This document shows, one piece after another, positions 1 to 5,608 of a stretch of 6,526 nucleotides of DNA. Positions within the stretch are counted from its first letter, which is position 1; every line of letters begins with the position of its first letter. The notes under the pieces are model-generated. The model worked only from the letters and a program-made list of their open reading frames with translations. It was not told where the DNA came from and made no database searches. The DNA comes from Bacteroidota bacterium (GTDB taxonomy: Bacteria > Bacteroidota > Rhodothermia > Rhodothermales > UBA10348): positions 1-6,526 of the forward strand of contig JAQCDI010000150.1 in NCBI GenBank assembly GCA_027620595.1, given 5' to 3'. Both the position numbers and the translations under genes were made by a program.

Positions 1-19
1 ATCAACTTTCCAGCCCCCC

Positions 20-679
20 ATGCACCGCACCTCCCTGCTGCTCGTCATCGCACTCCTGACCATCCCGGCCACCGCGCAGTCCACCGTCGATATCCAGGCC
101 TCGAAAGACAACACGCTCTACCAGGACAGCGCCGGCGAGCTCAGCAACGGCGCCGGCGAAAGTCTTTTCGCAGGACTGACCATCAGATCGGAAGTCCGGA
201 GGGCGCTTGTCGCCTTCGATCTCTCTGCCATACCGGCCGGGGTCCGTGTGGATTCGGTACAAGTTTCCCTTACCATGACTAAGAGCCTAGGTAGTTTGCA
301 ATCCTTTCTGCTGCATAGGGTTACCCAGGCATGGGGCGAAGGCGCATCCAATGCAGGCGGTCAGGAAGGCTCCGGTACCGCCGCGGCGGCTGGGGATGCA
401 ACCTGGACGCAGGCCATTCGACCCTCAACCACCTGGACTGCCCCGGGAGGCGATTTCGTACGTACCGCCAGCGCGTCGCGTACCATCCAGGCCACCGGAG
501 AAGCCGTCTGGTTTTCCACCCCGGCGCTCGTGGCCGATGTATCCGGCTGGCTGGCCGATCCGTCGCGGAACTTCGGATGGATCGTGCTGGGCAACGAAAA
601 TGTCAGCGGCTCTGCCATGCGTTTCGCCAGCCGTCAGCATGCCTCGACCTCCCAACGACCCCTCCTGCGGGTTTTCTAA
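20..679 (+). CDS. Secreted DNRLRE-domain protein, N-terminal part, ended by a premature in-frame TAA
   Basis: The 219-residue product opens with a clear Sec signal peptide (basic MHR, hydrophobic core LLLVIALLTIPA, likely cleavage after TAQ or nearby). The mature part resembles the DNRLRE / disaggregatase-related beta-sandwich family seen in secreted bacterial proteins: a DNTLYQDS start, a R-R-A-L-V-A-F-D-L-S strand around residues 60-70, a W-G-E-G motif near 105, and a GDATW followed by a W-TAPGGDF motif near 125-145. It ends RPLLRVF, the usual last strand of such domains, then meets TAA at 677-679. The frame stays open after this stop and encodes a type IX sorting domain (next entry), so the full gene was probably 20-979. 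Such proteins are usually exported surface or extracellular proteins; a carbohydrate- or adhesion-related role is only inferred. No Shine-Dalgarno sequence is seen in the 19 nt before the start. It converges on the minus-strand operon. Confidence 0.8.
   Translation: MHRTSLLLVIALLTIPATAQSTVDIQASKDNTLYQDSAGELSNGAGESLFAGLTIRSEVRRALVAFDLSAIPAGVRVDSVQVSLTMTKSLGSLQSFLLHRVTQAWGEGASNAGGQEGSGTAAAAGDATWTQAIRPSTTWTAPGGDFVRTASASRTIQATGEAVWFSTPALVADVSGWLADPSRNFGWIVLGNENVSGSAMRFASRQHASTSQRPLLRVF
677..679 (+). other. In-frame TAA between cargo domain and sorting domain
   Basis: The codons around it read GTT TTC TAA TCG CAG. The flanking protein is coherent on both sides in one frame, so a single base substitution would restore a 319-residue secreted protein. 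No frameshift is needed. Confidence 0.75.
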
Positions 680-979
680 TCGCAGACCGCGACGTTCACC
701 GAGCAGCACGAACAGCCTGCAAGCTTTGCCGTCTCGTCTGCCTGGCCCAACCCCTTCACCGCAGACATTACGCTTTCGATGACCACGGATCGGACGGAAA
801 ACGTCCTGTTGGAAGTCGTGGATGTCCACGGGCGAACCGTCCTCCACACGCAGCGCCGACTTCATGCCGGTAGCAACGACCTCAGCCTGGATGGCTCTGA
901 CTGGGCGCCGGGGGTCTACTGGATCCGTTTACACACGGAGACTACTGCCACGACACGTTCAGTGGTCAGACTTCGCTAG
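680..979 (+). pseudogene. Detached C-terminal type IX secretion (T9SS) sorting domain of the preceding gene
   Basis: This stretch is in the same frame as the upstream DNRLRE protein and contains no further stop until TAG at 977-979. It begins SQTATFTEQ as a linker, then shows the type A sorting-domain pattern: W-P-N-P-F near the start, the strand VLLEVVDVHGRTV, a G-S-N-D-L-S-L-D turn, then W-A-P-G-V-Y-W-I-R-L and a basic C-terminus VVRLR. In Bacteroidota this domain directs cargo through the type IX secretion machinery and is removed at the surface. An internal ATG at 779 exists, but translation from it would give a domain with no signal peptide and without its PNPF start, so independent expression is unlikely. 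The sense codon replaced by TAA was perhaps Tyr (RVFY is a plausible strand end), which is inference. Readthrough or sequence error remain alternatives. Confidence 0.75.
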
Positions 980-1839
980 CGACCCGTACCGAACACCCGG
1001 TGCACGTTGAACCCCCATCCGAAGTCCATGTCGGACAGTGGATTGCGGGTCCAGGCCACGGCGTGCTGCGGTGTGATCCACTGCGACGAGGAGAAGAACA
1101 TCTGGAAGACGTGCCCCCCGGTCTCGATGTCCACACCGACAGAAAAGACGTTGGTGGTCTCGTCCGTGCGCTCGCCCAGGACAGCCAGGTATTCACCCGT
1201 CACGGCCACATTCTCCTTCAGTTCGTAGTGCAGCGCTGAGCCAACCGACCAGTGGTTGTTCAAGGACTGCCAGACGCTGCCGTCAAAACGGGGCTCATCG
1301 GGGGCAAAGACGAAACGAGTGAAACCCGGAGCGAGCTGGACGACCAGGTCTTCCGTCACCCGGTGCGCCACGAAGGCAGAAGCGTGGTACGACATCCGGT
1401 CGACCATTTCCCGCCCGTCCTCGAGAGTTTCGATGCCCATGTTGTAGTACATCGAGGCCTGCATGCGCTCCTTGTTCCACACCCTCGCTTTGGCACGAAA
1501 ATCCACGGTCTTGTTGAACCGGGACCGGCCGACGCCCACCATGGCCCAGGGGGTTACGCCGTAGTCCAGGCCGAAGCGGATGTTGGCGGCATCATCCAGG
1601 CCGAAGAGCGTGGACATCCCGCCGGATACCGGACCGAACGTGTGATGGATCGTGAAGTCCAGATCCCCGGGTTTGAGGGAGGTTGTCGATGGCAGCAGGA
1701 TGACCGAAGGACTCCAGAAGAACTCGACCGGTTGTGCCACGGCGCGCTGACGGTCCATCTGCGCCGACGACGGCAGGATCGCAAAAACGCCGGTCAGCAG
1801 GACGGCAAGCAGAAAAAGAAACGTGCGCATGTTCGTCAT
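976..1839 (-). CDS. DUF5777-family outer-membrane beta-barrel protein
   Basis: The 287-residue product has a signal peptide (MRTFLFLLAVLLTGVFA, probable cleavage at SSA|QMD). The body matches my memory of the DUF5777 family: TTSLKPGDLDFTIHHTFGP near residues 52-70, then LFGLDDAANIRFGLDYGVTP and VGVGRSRFNKTVDFRAKA. The rest is made of alternating aromatic/polar strands separated by charged turns, as expected for an outer-membrane barrel, ending in WGFNVHRVFGTGR. The molecular function of the family is unknown. It is the last gene of a three-gene operon; its ATG overlaps the YceI stop codon as ATGA (1836-1839), which favours the MTNM start, although MRTF three codons later gives an equally good signal peptide. 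Its TAG stop at 976-978 overlaps the stop of the convergent plus-strand gene. Confidence 0.85.
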   Translation of the reverse strand: MTNMRTFLFLLAVLLTGVFAILPSSAQMDRQRAVAQPVEFFWSPSVILLPSTTSLKPGDLDFTIHHTFGPVSGGMSTLFGLDDAANIRFGLDYGVTPWAMVGVGRSRFNKTVDFRAKARVWNKERMQASMYYNMGIETLEDGREMVDRMSYHASAFVAHRVTEDLVVQLAPGFTRFVFAPDEPRFDGSVWQSLNNHWSVGSALHYELKENVAVTGEYLAVLGERTDETTNVFSVGVDIETGGHVFQMFFSSSQWITPQHAVAWTRNPLSDMDFGWGFNVHRVFGTGR

Positions 1840-2396
1840 TCCGGTTTGAGCAGGATGTCCAGGGATATCTCCTGTTCATCGTCCACTTTGATGATGAGCA
1901 GGCTGGGGGGCTCGATGTTGTAATCGTCGAGCCGCAGGATCCAAGCGGCCTGGATGCGGAGTCCCTGAGGCCCGAAGGTAGCCGTTCCGGGAACGCGGAT
2001 TGTCTTCGTGACACCATGGATGGTGAACCGACCGCTCACCTCCACATCCTGCGGGCCTGCCCGCTGGGGATCGGGCAGCGTAGAAAAGGCCCCGAAAAAC
2101 TCGGCAAAGGGGTACTTGGCCGTATCCAACGTCTTGCGCATGTCCTTGTCCCGCTTGCCGTTGCCGGTATCCAGCGTGTTCAGGTCCACGTAGAAATCCA
2201 CCGTGTTGCCGTCCAGGTCGATTCGACCCACCAGCTTGTCTGACACGCCGGTGAAGGAATGCAGCGGCACGTTGGAAACGAATTCCACATGGCCGCCATC
2301 GTGCTGGAATGCCTGACCCGAGACGGATCCGGCTACCATCAGCATCAAGCCCAGGAACGCCGAAGCGGCTCGGAAAAGGGTTCGCCCGTACATCAT
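1836..2396 (-). CDS. YceI-family periplasmic lipocalin-like protein
   Basis: From ATG at 2396 the product has 186 residues with a signal peptide (hydrophobic core AASAFLGLMLMVAGSVSG). The YceI fold is recognised by H-V-E-F-V-S-N-V-P-L-H-S-F-T-G (about 36-50), the GRIDLDGNTVDFYVDLNTLDTG strand pair, R-D-K-D-M-R-K-T-L followed by K-Y-P-F-A-E-F (about 82-100), and SGRFTIHGVTKTIRVPG (about 121-137). YceI proteins are extended lipocalin-like barrels; characterised members bind isoprenoid chains such as polyprenyl or quinone-type lipids. The frame is open further upstream to 2471, but that would overlap the cytochrome gene and bury the signal peptide, so 2396 (or the adjacent ATG at 2393) is the better start, 4 nt after the upstream stop. 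No Shine-Dalgarno sequence precedes it, consistent with translational coupling. Confidence 0.88.
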   Translation of the reverse strand: MMYGRTLFRAASAFLGLMLMVAGSVSGQAFQHDGGHVEFVSNVPLHSFTGVSDKLVGRIDLDGNTVDFYVDLNTLDTGNGKRDKDMRKTLDTAKYPFAEFFGAFSTLPDPQRAGPQDVEVSGRFTIHGVTKTIRVPGTATFGPQGLRIQAAWILRLDDYNIEPPSLLIIKVDDEQEISLDILLKPE

Positions 2397-2400
2397 GTTA

Positions 2401-2835
2401 TCAGTTGTTGAGCGCGCCTTCGTTGATCCACGTGGCAATGGTCTGGATCTGGGCCGATGAGAGCGCGCCACCCCCGTCGGGCATGCGCACTCCGAACCGC
2501 GGCGTCGAACCGAGCTTGTCGATCAGGGGCGAACCCGCTGCATTGCCGGGAAGCACGATCGGGCCGCCGTAGCGCTGACCCACACTGGACGTGACCTGGG
2601 ACCAGGTGCCGAGGCGGACGCCACTCTGGGCACCCGGGTTGTGGCATCCACTGCCGCTGCACGAAGCAGCGAAAATGGGCGCGACCTGGGTCGAGAACCG
2701 GACGGTCTCGACGACCCCGCCCCCATTGTTGTTATTGTTGTTGTTGTCGTAGGGACCGGTAATCGTGTTGTCCGAGTCCGAACTGCAGGCCGCCAATGCG
2801 ACGGCGAGGAACAGAAGCAGGGAGAGAACGCGCAT
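2401..2835 (-). CDS. Cytochrome c-like lipoprotein with CX4CH haem motif
   Basis: The 144-residue product starts with a lipoprotein signal (MRVLSLLLFLAVALAAC, lipobox LAAC, lipidated Cys17). A low-complexity linker follows, including SSDSDN and seven Asn (31-37) then GGG. The SDSD after the Cys resembles the acidic surface-export signal reported for some Bacteroidota lipoproteins. The globular part is a single small c-type cytochrome domain: V-A-P-I-F then C59-SGSG-C64-H65, a spaced variant of CXXCH, and a distal R-M-P-D-G-G-G with Met118 as probable sixth ligand, then a closing helix ALSSAQIQTIATWINEGA. This layout is typical of single-haem domains annotated near the PSCyt1 group in Bacteroidota. 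It is the first gene of the operon with YceI and DUF5777 genes. An AGGA sequence sits 7 nt before the start. Covalent haem attachment is inferred. Confidence 0.85.
   Translation of the reverse strand: MRVLSLLLFLAVALAACSSDSDNTITGPYDNNNNNNNGGGVVETVRFSTQVAPIFAASCSGSGCHNPGAQSGVRLGTWSQVTSSVGQRYGGPIVLPGNAAGSPLIDKLGSTPRFGVRMPDGGGALSSAQIQTIATWINEGALNN
2725..2745 (-). repeat. AAC/AAT trinucleotide tract encoding seven Asn
   Basis: Seven consecutive Asn codons (five AAC, two AAT) lie in the linker between the lipid anchor and the cytochrome domain. The near-pure AAC repeat could change length by slippage without breaking the frame. Confidence 0.85.
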
Positions 2836-2842
2836 GCAGAAT

Positions 2843-2846
2843 TCCT
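2843..2846 (-). promoter_or_regulatory. Shine-Dalgarno-like AGGA before the cytochrome gene
   Basis: On the minus strand AGGA lies 7 nt upstream of the ATG at 2835. It supports that start at the head of the operon; the two downstream genes have no comparable motif. Confidence 0.4.
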
Positions 2847-2876
2847 GATGATGGGAAAAGGGTGCCCCATGATAAT

Positions 2877-2899
2877 TGATTCATCAAATAAATGAATCA
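2877..2899. promoter_or_regulatory. 8-bp perfect inverted repeat, candidate operator
   Basis: TGATTCAT (2877-2884) and ATGAATCA (2892-2899) are exact reverse complements separated by 7 nt. The left arm also lies inside a second short dyad, TTGAT-TC-ATCAA (2876-2887), which looks like a compressed CRP/FNR half-site pair. The block is AT-rich in a GC-rich window, sits between two divergent transcription units and overlaps the candidate -7 element of the operon, where a repressor would act. No regulator gene is in the window. Confidence 0.45.
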
Positions 2900-2911
2900 C
2901 GAAATCGTCAA
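2885..2911 (-). promoter_or_regulatory. Candidate Bacteroidota-type promoter for the cytochrome-YceI-DUF5777 operon
   Basis: Read on the minus strand, TTG at 2911-2909 (within TTGACG) is followed after 16 nt by TTTATTTG at 2892-2885. The latter matches the Bacteroidota -7 element TAnnTTTG at five of six fixed positions. Transcription would begin about 2878, giving a leader of about 40 nt. The spacing is a little short of the usual 17-23 nt, so this is tentative. Confidence 0.35.
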
Positions 2912-3025
2912 CAGGACAGGGGGACGCCTGAATGCCCCATTTCAGACATCCAACCTTCGGTTCCGGCCACACCGACCTGGTGGACTCGTCAATCCCTATC
3001 TTGTGCACGCACTATCAATAACCCC

Positions 3026-3427
3026 ATGACCCGACTGCTGCTTGCTTCCTCCGCCATTTTCCTGGGCCTGCTCGGTCTGGCCGGTACGTTTGCCCCAGCG
3101 GAGACCCTCGTTCTGCTGGACGTGGACCCCTTGCCGGCGGTGGTGGTGCTCTTCCAGATGGCGGGCGGCCTGTATCTGGGGTTCGCCCTCCTGAACTGGA
3201 TGAGTCGCAATGCGCCCATGGGCGGCATCTATGGCAAACCGGTTGCCACAGCCAATCTGATCCACTTCCTGGTGGTCGGGCTGATGCTCATCAAACAGGT
3301 TTGGCGCGCGGACCTCGGGAATGGATTCCTGATCCTGTGCGTCCTTTATACGTTGTTTGCTGCGGGTTTTGCCTCCACCCTTTTTCGCGACCCGCTTTCC
3401 GGTCGAACCCCGCACAAGCCCGCCTGA
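3026..3427 (+). CDS. Conserved four-helix inner-membrane protein of unknown function
   Basis: From ATG at 3026 the product has 133 residues and four predicted membrane segments: about 2-22 (LLLASSAIFLGLLGLAGTF), 37-59 (LPAVVVLFQMAGGLYLGFALL), 75-92 (NLIHFLVVGLMLIK) and 98-120 (GNGFLILCVLYTLFAAGF). Between helices 2 and 3 is a distinctive loop, L-N-W-M-S-R then GGIYGKPV and N-L-I-H-F. I recall closely similar motifs in uncharacterised Bacteroidota membrane proteins, perhaps related to the DUF4345-like small four-helix families, but cannot name a function. The frame extends upstream to 2876, yet the ATG at 3026 places the first helix at the N-terminus and is preferred; no Shine-Dalgarno sequence is visible. 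It is divergent from the cytochrome operon and 31 nt upstream of the dipeptidase gene, so co-transcription with it is plausible. Confidence 0.75.
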   Translation: MTRLLLASSAIFLGLLGLAGTFAPAETLVLLDVDPLPAVVVLFQMAGGLYLGFALLNWMSRNAPMGGIYGKPVATANLIHFLVVGLMLIKQVWRADLGNGFLILCVLYTLFAAGFASTLFRDPLSGRTPHKPA

Positions 3428-3458
3428 CCGCCTCGCTTTGTCAGAAAACCCCACTGCA

Positions 3459-4763
3459 ATGAAAAATATTCGCCTCTACTCCCTCCCCATCCTGCTGGCC
3501 CTGCTCGTGATGCCGGGCTGTCAGCCAGCCGCCGAGACCGAAGAGGAACTCGTCGAACGTGCCCGGGGCATCCACGAGCGTGTCATCACGCTGGACACGC
3601 ACGACGACATCAACGTGGCCAACTTTACCGAAGAGGCCAATTACACGATGGACCTGGATACCCAGGTCAACCTGCCCAAGATGCGTGCAGGTGGACTGGA
3701 CGTGGCGTGGCTGATCGTCTACACGGGCCAGGGCGAGCTGGATGATGCCGGCTACTCGGCCGCCTATGAGAATGCCATCTCCAAATTCGATGCCATCCAC
3801 TGGCTGGCCGAAGAGAAAGCGCCGGACCAGATCGGCATCGCCTACACCTCGGATGACGTGCGTCGCCTGGTCGGTGAAGGCAAGCTGGTGGCCATGATCG
3901 GCGTCGAGAATGCGTATCCGGTCGGCCTGAATCTGGACAACATCGCCGACTTCCAGGCTCGCGGTGCACGCTACATGTCCCTGTCCCACAACGGACACTC
4001 CCAGTTCTCGGACTCGAACACCGGCGAACTGAACGAGCTTTGGTTGCACGACGGTTTGAGCGACCTCGGGCGACAGGCCGTTGCCGAAATGAACCGCGTC
4101 GGCATCATGATCGACCTGTCCCACCCGTCAAAGAAGGCCAACCTGGAGACGATGGCGCTTTCCCGCGCTCCGGTCATTGCCTCCCACTCGTCGGCCCGCG
4201 CGCTCAACGATGTGAGCCGCAACCTCGATGACGAAGAGCTCATGGCGCTCAAAGAGAATGGCGGCGTAGTGCAGACGGTGGCGTTCCGCAGCTATGTCAA
4301 TTCGGCCAAGGACGAAGCCTTCCGCAACGCGGAGAACGCGCTGCTGCAGGAAATCGGTGCCGAAATGGGCGTCGAGATCATCACCGACCGCTCCCAGTTC
4401 CGCTCCATGAGCAACGAAGAGCGTGCCGCCTACATGGAAGCCGTGGCTCCGGTGCGTGAAGCGGCCGCTGCCCGGGCCAGCGAGATTACGGTCGAACCGG
4501 TGAATGTCTCCGACTTTGTGGACCACATCGACTACATGGTGGGCCTGATCGGCATCGAGCATGTCGGCCTCTCTTCCGACTTCGATGGCGGTGGCGGTGT
4601 GGAAGGCTGGAACGATGCCTCCGAGACCTTCAACGTGACGCTCGAACTCGTGCGCCGCGGATACACGGAAGAACAGATCAGCTTGCTGTGGAGCGGCAAC
4701 CTGCTCCGCGTGCTGGATCAGGTGCAGGCCATCGCGGCCGAGATCCAGGCCGAGCAGGGCTGA
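3459..4763 (+). CDS. Membrane dipeptidase (peptidase family M19), lipoprotein
   Basis: The 434-residue product begins with a lipoprotein-type signal (MKNIRLYSLPILLALLVMPGC, Cys21; the lipobox is slightly atypical), followed by an acidic QPAAETEEE stretch. The catalytic TIM-barrel shows all residues expected from human renal dipeptidase: H48-x-D50 (T-H-D-D-I), E150 (I-G-V-E-N), H222 (I-D-L-S-H), H243 (A-S-H-S-S) and R254, with the H222-H243 and H243-R254 spacings identical to the human enzyme, and D374 in S-S-D-F-D-G. These bind two zinc ions and the substrate. A helical insertion of about 60 residues lies before D374 relative to the human protein. The enzyme should hydrolyse dipeptides, possibly with a D-residue at the C-terminal position, in the periplasm or at the envelope. 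The frame opens at 3357 upstream, but ATG 3459 puts the signal peptide first. The decayed GDPD gene starts 3 nt after its stop. Confidence 0.92.
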   Translation: MKNIRLYSLPILLALLVMPGCQPAAETEEELVERARGIHERVITLDTHDDINVANFTEEANYTMDLDTQVNLPKMRAGGLDVAWLIVYTGQGELDDAGYSAAYENAISKFDAIHWLAEEKAPDQIGIAYTSDDVRRLVGEGKLVAMIGVENAYPVGLNLDNIADFQARGARYMSLSHNGHSQFSDSNTGELNELWLHDGLSDLGRQAVAEMNRVGIMIDLSHPSKKANLETMALSRAPVIASHSSARALNDVSRNLDDEELMALKENGGVVQTVAFRSYVNSAKDEAFRNAENALLQEIGAEMGVEIITDRSQFRSMSNEERAAYMEAVAPVREAAAARASEITVEPVNVSDFVDHIDYMVGLIGIEHVGLSSDFDGGGGVEGWNDASETFNVTLELVRRGYTEEQISLLWSGNLLRVLDQVQAIAAEIQAEQG

Positions 4764-4766
4764 ATC

Positions 4767-5540
4767 ATGATTCGTTCTGCGCTTTTTGGCGTTGTTTTGA
4801 CCATGGTGGGTTGCGCTGAACCGCAGACCAAACCTGTCACGCGCGCCGCGATGCACCCTGACAGCCAGGTTGTGATATCCCACGAGCCCTGGATGAATTC
4901 GGCCATTTGATCGCATCCGGACGGCCGGCCCGTTACGGTGGACGAGCAGCGCTCCCTGAATCTCTACCGGATGACGTTGGACGAAGTCCAGGCGTTTGAC
5001 TGCGGTTCCCGGGGACACAACGATTTTCCGGAGCAGCAGCCCATACCGGCCTACAAACCCACACTGGCAGCGCTGGTCGAGGCCGTCAACAAGCGGGAAG
5101 TAACGACCCGGTACAACATCGAAATCAAGTCTTCCCCGGACTAGGACGGGGTGTATCAGCCATCTCCGGATCGATACGTGTCCCTTGTGTTGGCCGAGAT
5201 GGCCCGATTGGAGCTCCTGGATCGAGCCAATGTCCAGTCGTTCGATTCCCGCATCATGGAAGAAGTCCGTCGACAGGCTCCGGGAGTCCGTCTTGCGTGG
5301 CTGGTCGGCAATGAGGACGGATTCGATGCCAATATGGCACGGCTCTCTTTCGTGCCGGACATCTATTCCCCACATCACGGACTGGTCGATTCCACCCTGG
5401 TGGAGGCCGTCAGAGCCCGTGGCATGACGCTCATTCCCTGGACCATCAATGACCCGATTCGGATGAAGGAGCTCATCGACCTCGGAGTAGACGGAATCAT
5501 TACGGACTATCCGGACCGGGTGCCTGGGTCGTCGGAGTAA
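4767..5540 (+). pseudogene. Decayed glycerophosphodiester phosphodiesterase (GDPD) lipoprotein gene
   Basis: One frame runs from ATG 4767 to TAA 5538-5540, broken by TGA (4908-4910) and TAG (5142-5144). It starts with a lipoprotein signal (MIRSALFGVVLTMVGC, Cys16) and after about 12 residues jumps to H-P-D-S-Q-V-V-I-S-H-E-P-W-M, a motif normally about 60 residues further into Bacteroidota GDPDs. The segment with the catalytic H-R-G, the P-E-N-T motif and the E-L-D metal ligands is missing. Downstream the family is well preserved: LNLYRMTLDEVQAFDCGSRG, IPAYKPTLAALVEAV, YNIEIKSSPD, then after TAG the DGVYQPSPDRY, VQSFDSRIMEE, FVPDIYSPHHGLVD, LIPWTINDP and GVDGIITDYPDR motifs. Intact enzymes hydrolyse glycerophosphodiesters to glycerol-3-phosphate and alcohol. 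Without the N-terminal ligands the product would be inactive even with both stops suppressed. It follows the dipeptidase by 3 nt. Confidence 0.88.
4840..4856 (+). other. Inferred in-frame deletion junction in the GDPD pseudogene
   Basis: The lipoprotein leader (CAEPQTKPVTRAA) passes directly into MHPDSQVVISHE. Family knowledge says roughly 45-50 residues with HRG, PENT and ELD should lie between them, so about 140-150 bp appears to be missing without loss of frame. The exact breakpoint cannot be fixed from the window. Confidence 0.55.
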
Positions 5541-5570
5541 GGGTCGCCAGAGTAAGGATCGTCCTGAATC
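5526..5570 (+). repeat. Imperfect 15-bp tandem repeat spanning the GDPD stop codon
   Basis: GGGTCGTCGGAGTAA (5526-5540) is followed at once by GGGTCGCCAGAGTAA (5541-5555), 13 of 15 identical, and by a more degenerate third unit at 5556-5570 (GGATCGTCCTGAATC). The unit is a multiple of three, so the GAG-TAA end is duplicated in frame: the second copy supplies a back-up stop. Confidence 0.7.
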
Positions 5571-5608
5571 GGGCTGCGTCTAAAACTTCCCATCAACCCA
5601 GGACATTC

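Noticed and set aside
331..873. 180-residue plus-strand open frame across the DNRLRE gene and the stop
   Set aside because: Composition is Arg/Pro/Cys-rich with no recognisable domain; it is a shadow of the real frame, which has a signal peptide and family motifs on both sides of the stop.
1252..1923. 223-residue plus-strand open frame
   Set aside because: It is antisense to the DUF5777 gene, which has a signal peptide, family motifs and operon spacing; the plus-strand product resembles nothing.
2397..2471. Longer YceI start at 2471
   Set aside because: It would add an Arg/Ser-rich stretch overlapping the cytochrome gene and place the signal peptide internally.
2863..2940. Direct repeat TGCCCCAT at 2863-2870 and 2933-2940 flanking the inverted repeat
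   Set aside because: An 8-mer repeated once within about 190 bases is not far from chance; no other support.
2997..3004. TATCTTGT as a -7 element for the four-helix membrane protein gene
   Set aside because: It matches TAnnTTTG poorly and no TTG lies at a suitable distance upstream.
3441..4124. 227-residue minus-strand open frame antisense to the dipeptidase
   Set aside because: The plus-strand frame carries the complete M19 metal site; the antisense product is Val/Gln/His-rich with no recognisable features.
677..5144. Reassigned stop codon or selenocysteine/pyrrolysine insertion
   Set aside because: Three different stop codons are involved, TGA and TAG act as normal terminators in neighbouring genes, no downstream hairpin stands out, and the GDPD gene also lacks its catalytic segment, which recoding cannot explain.
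4128..5378. 416-residue minus-strand open frame antisense to the dipeptidase and GDPD genes
   Set aside because: Its length comes from GC-rich codon structure on the opposite strand. It is His/Gly/Arg-rich without domains and crosses two unrelated genes.
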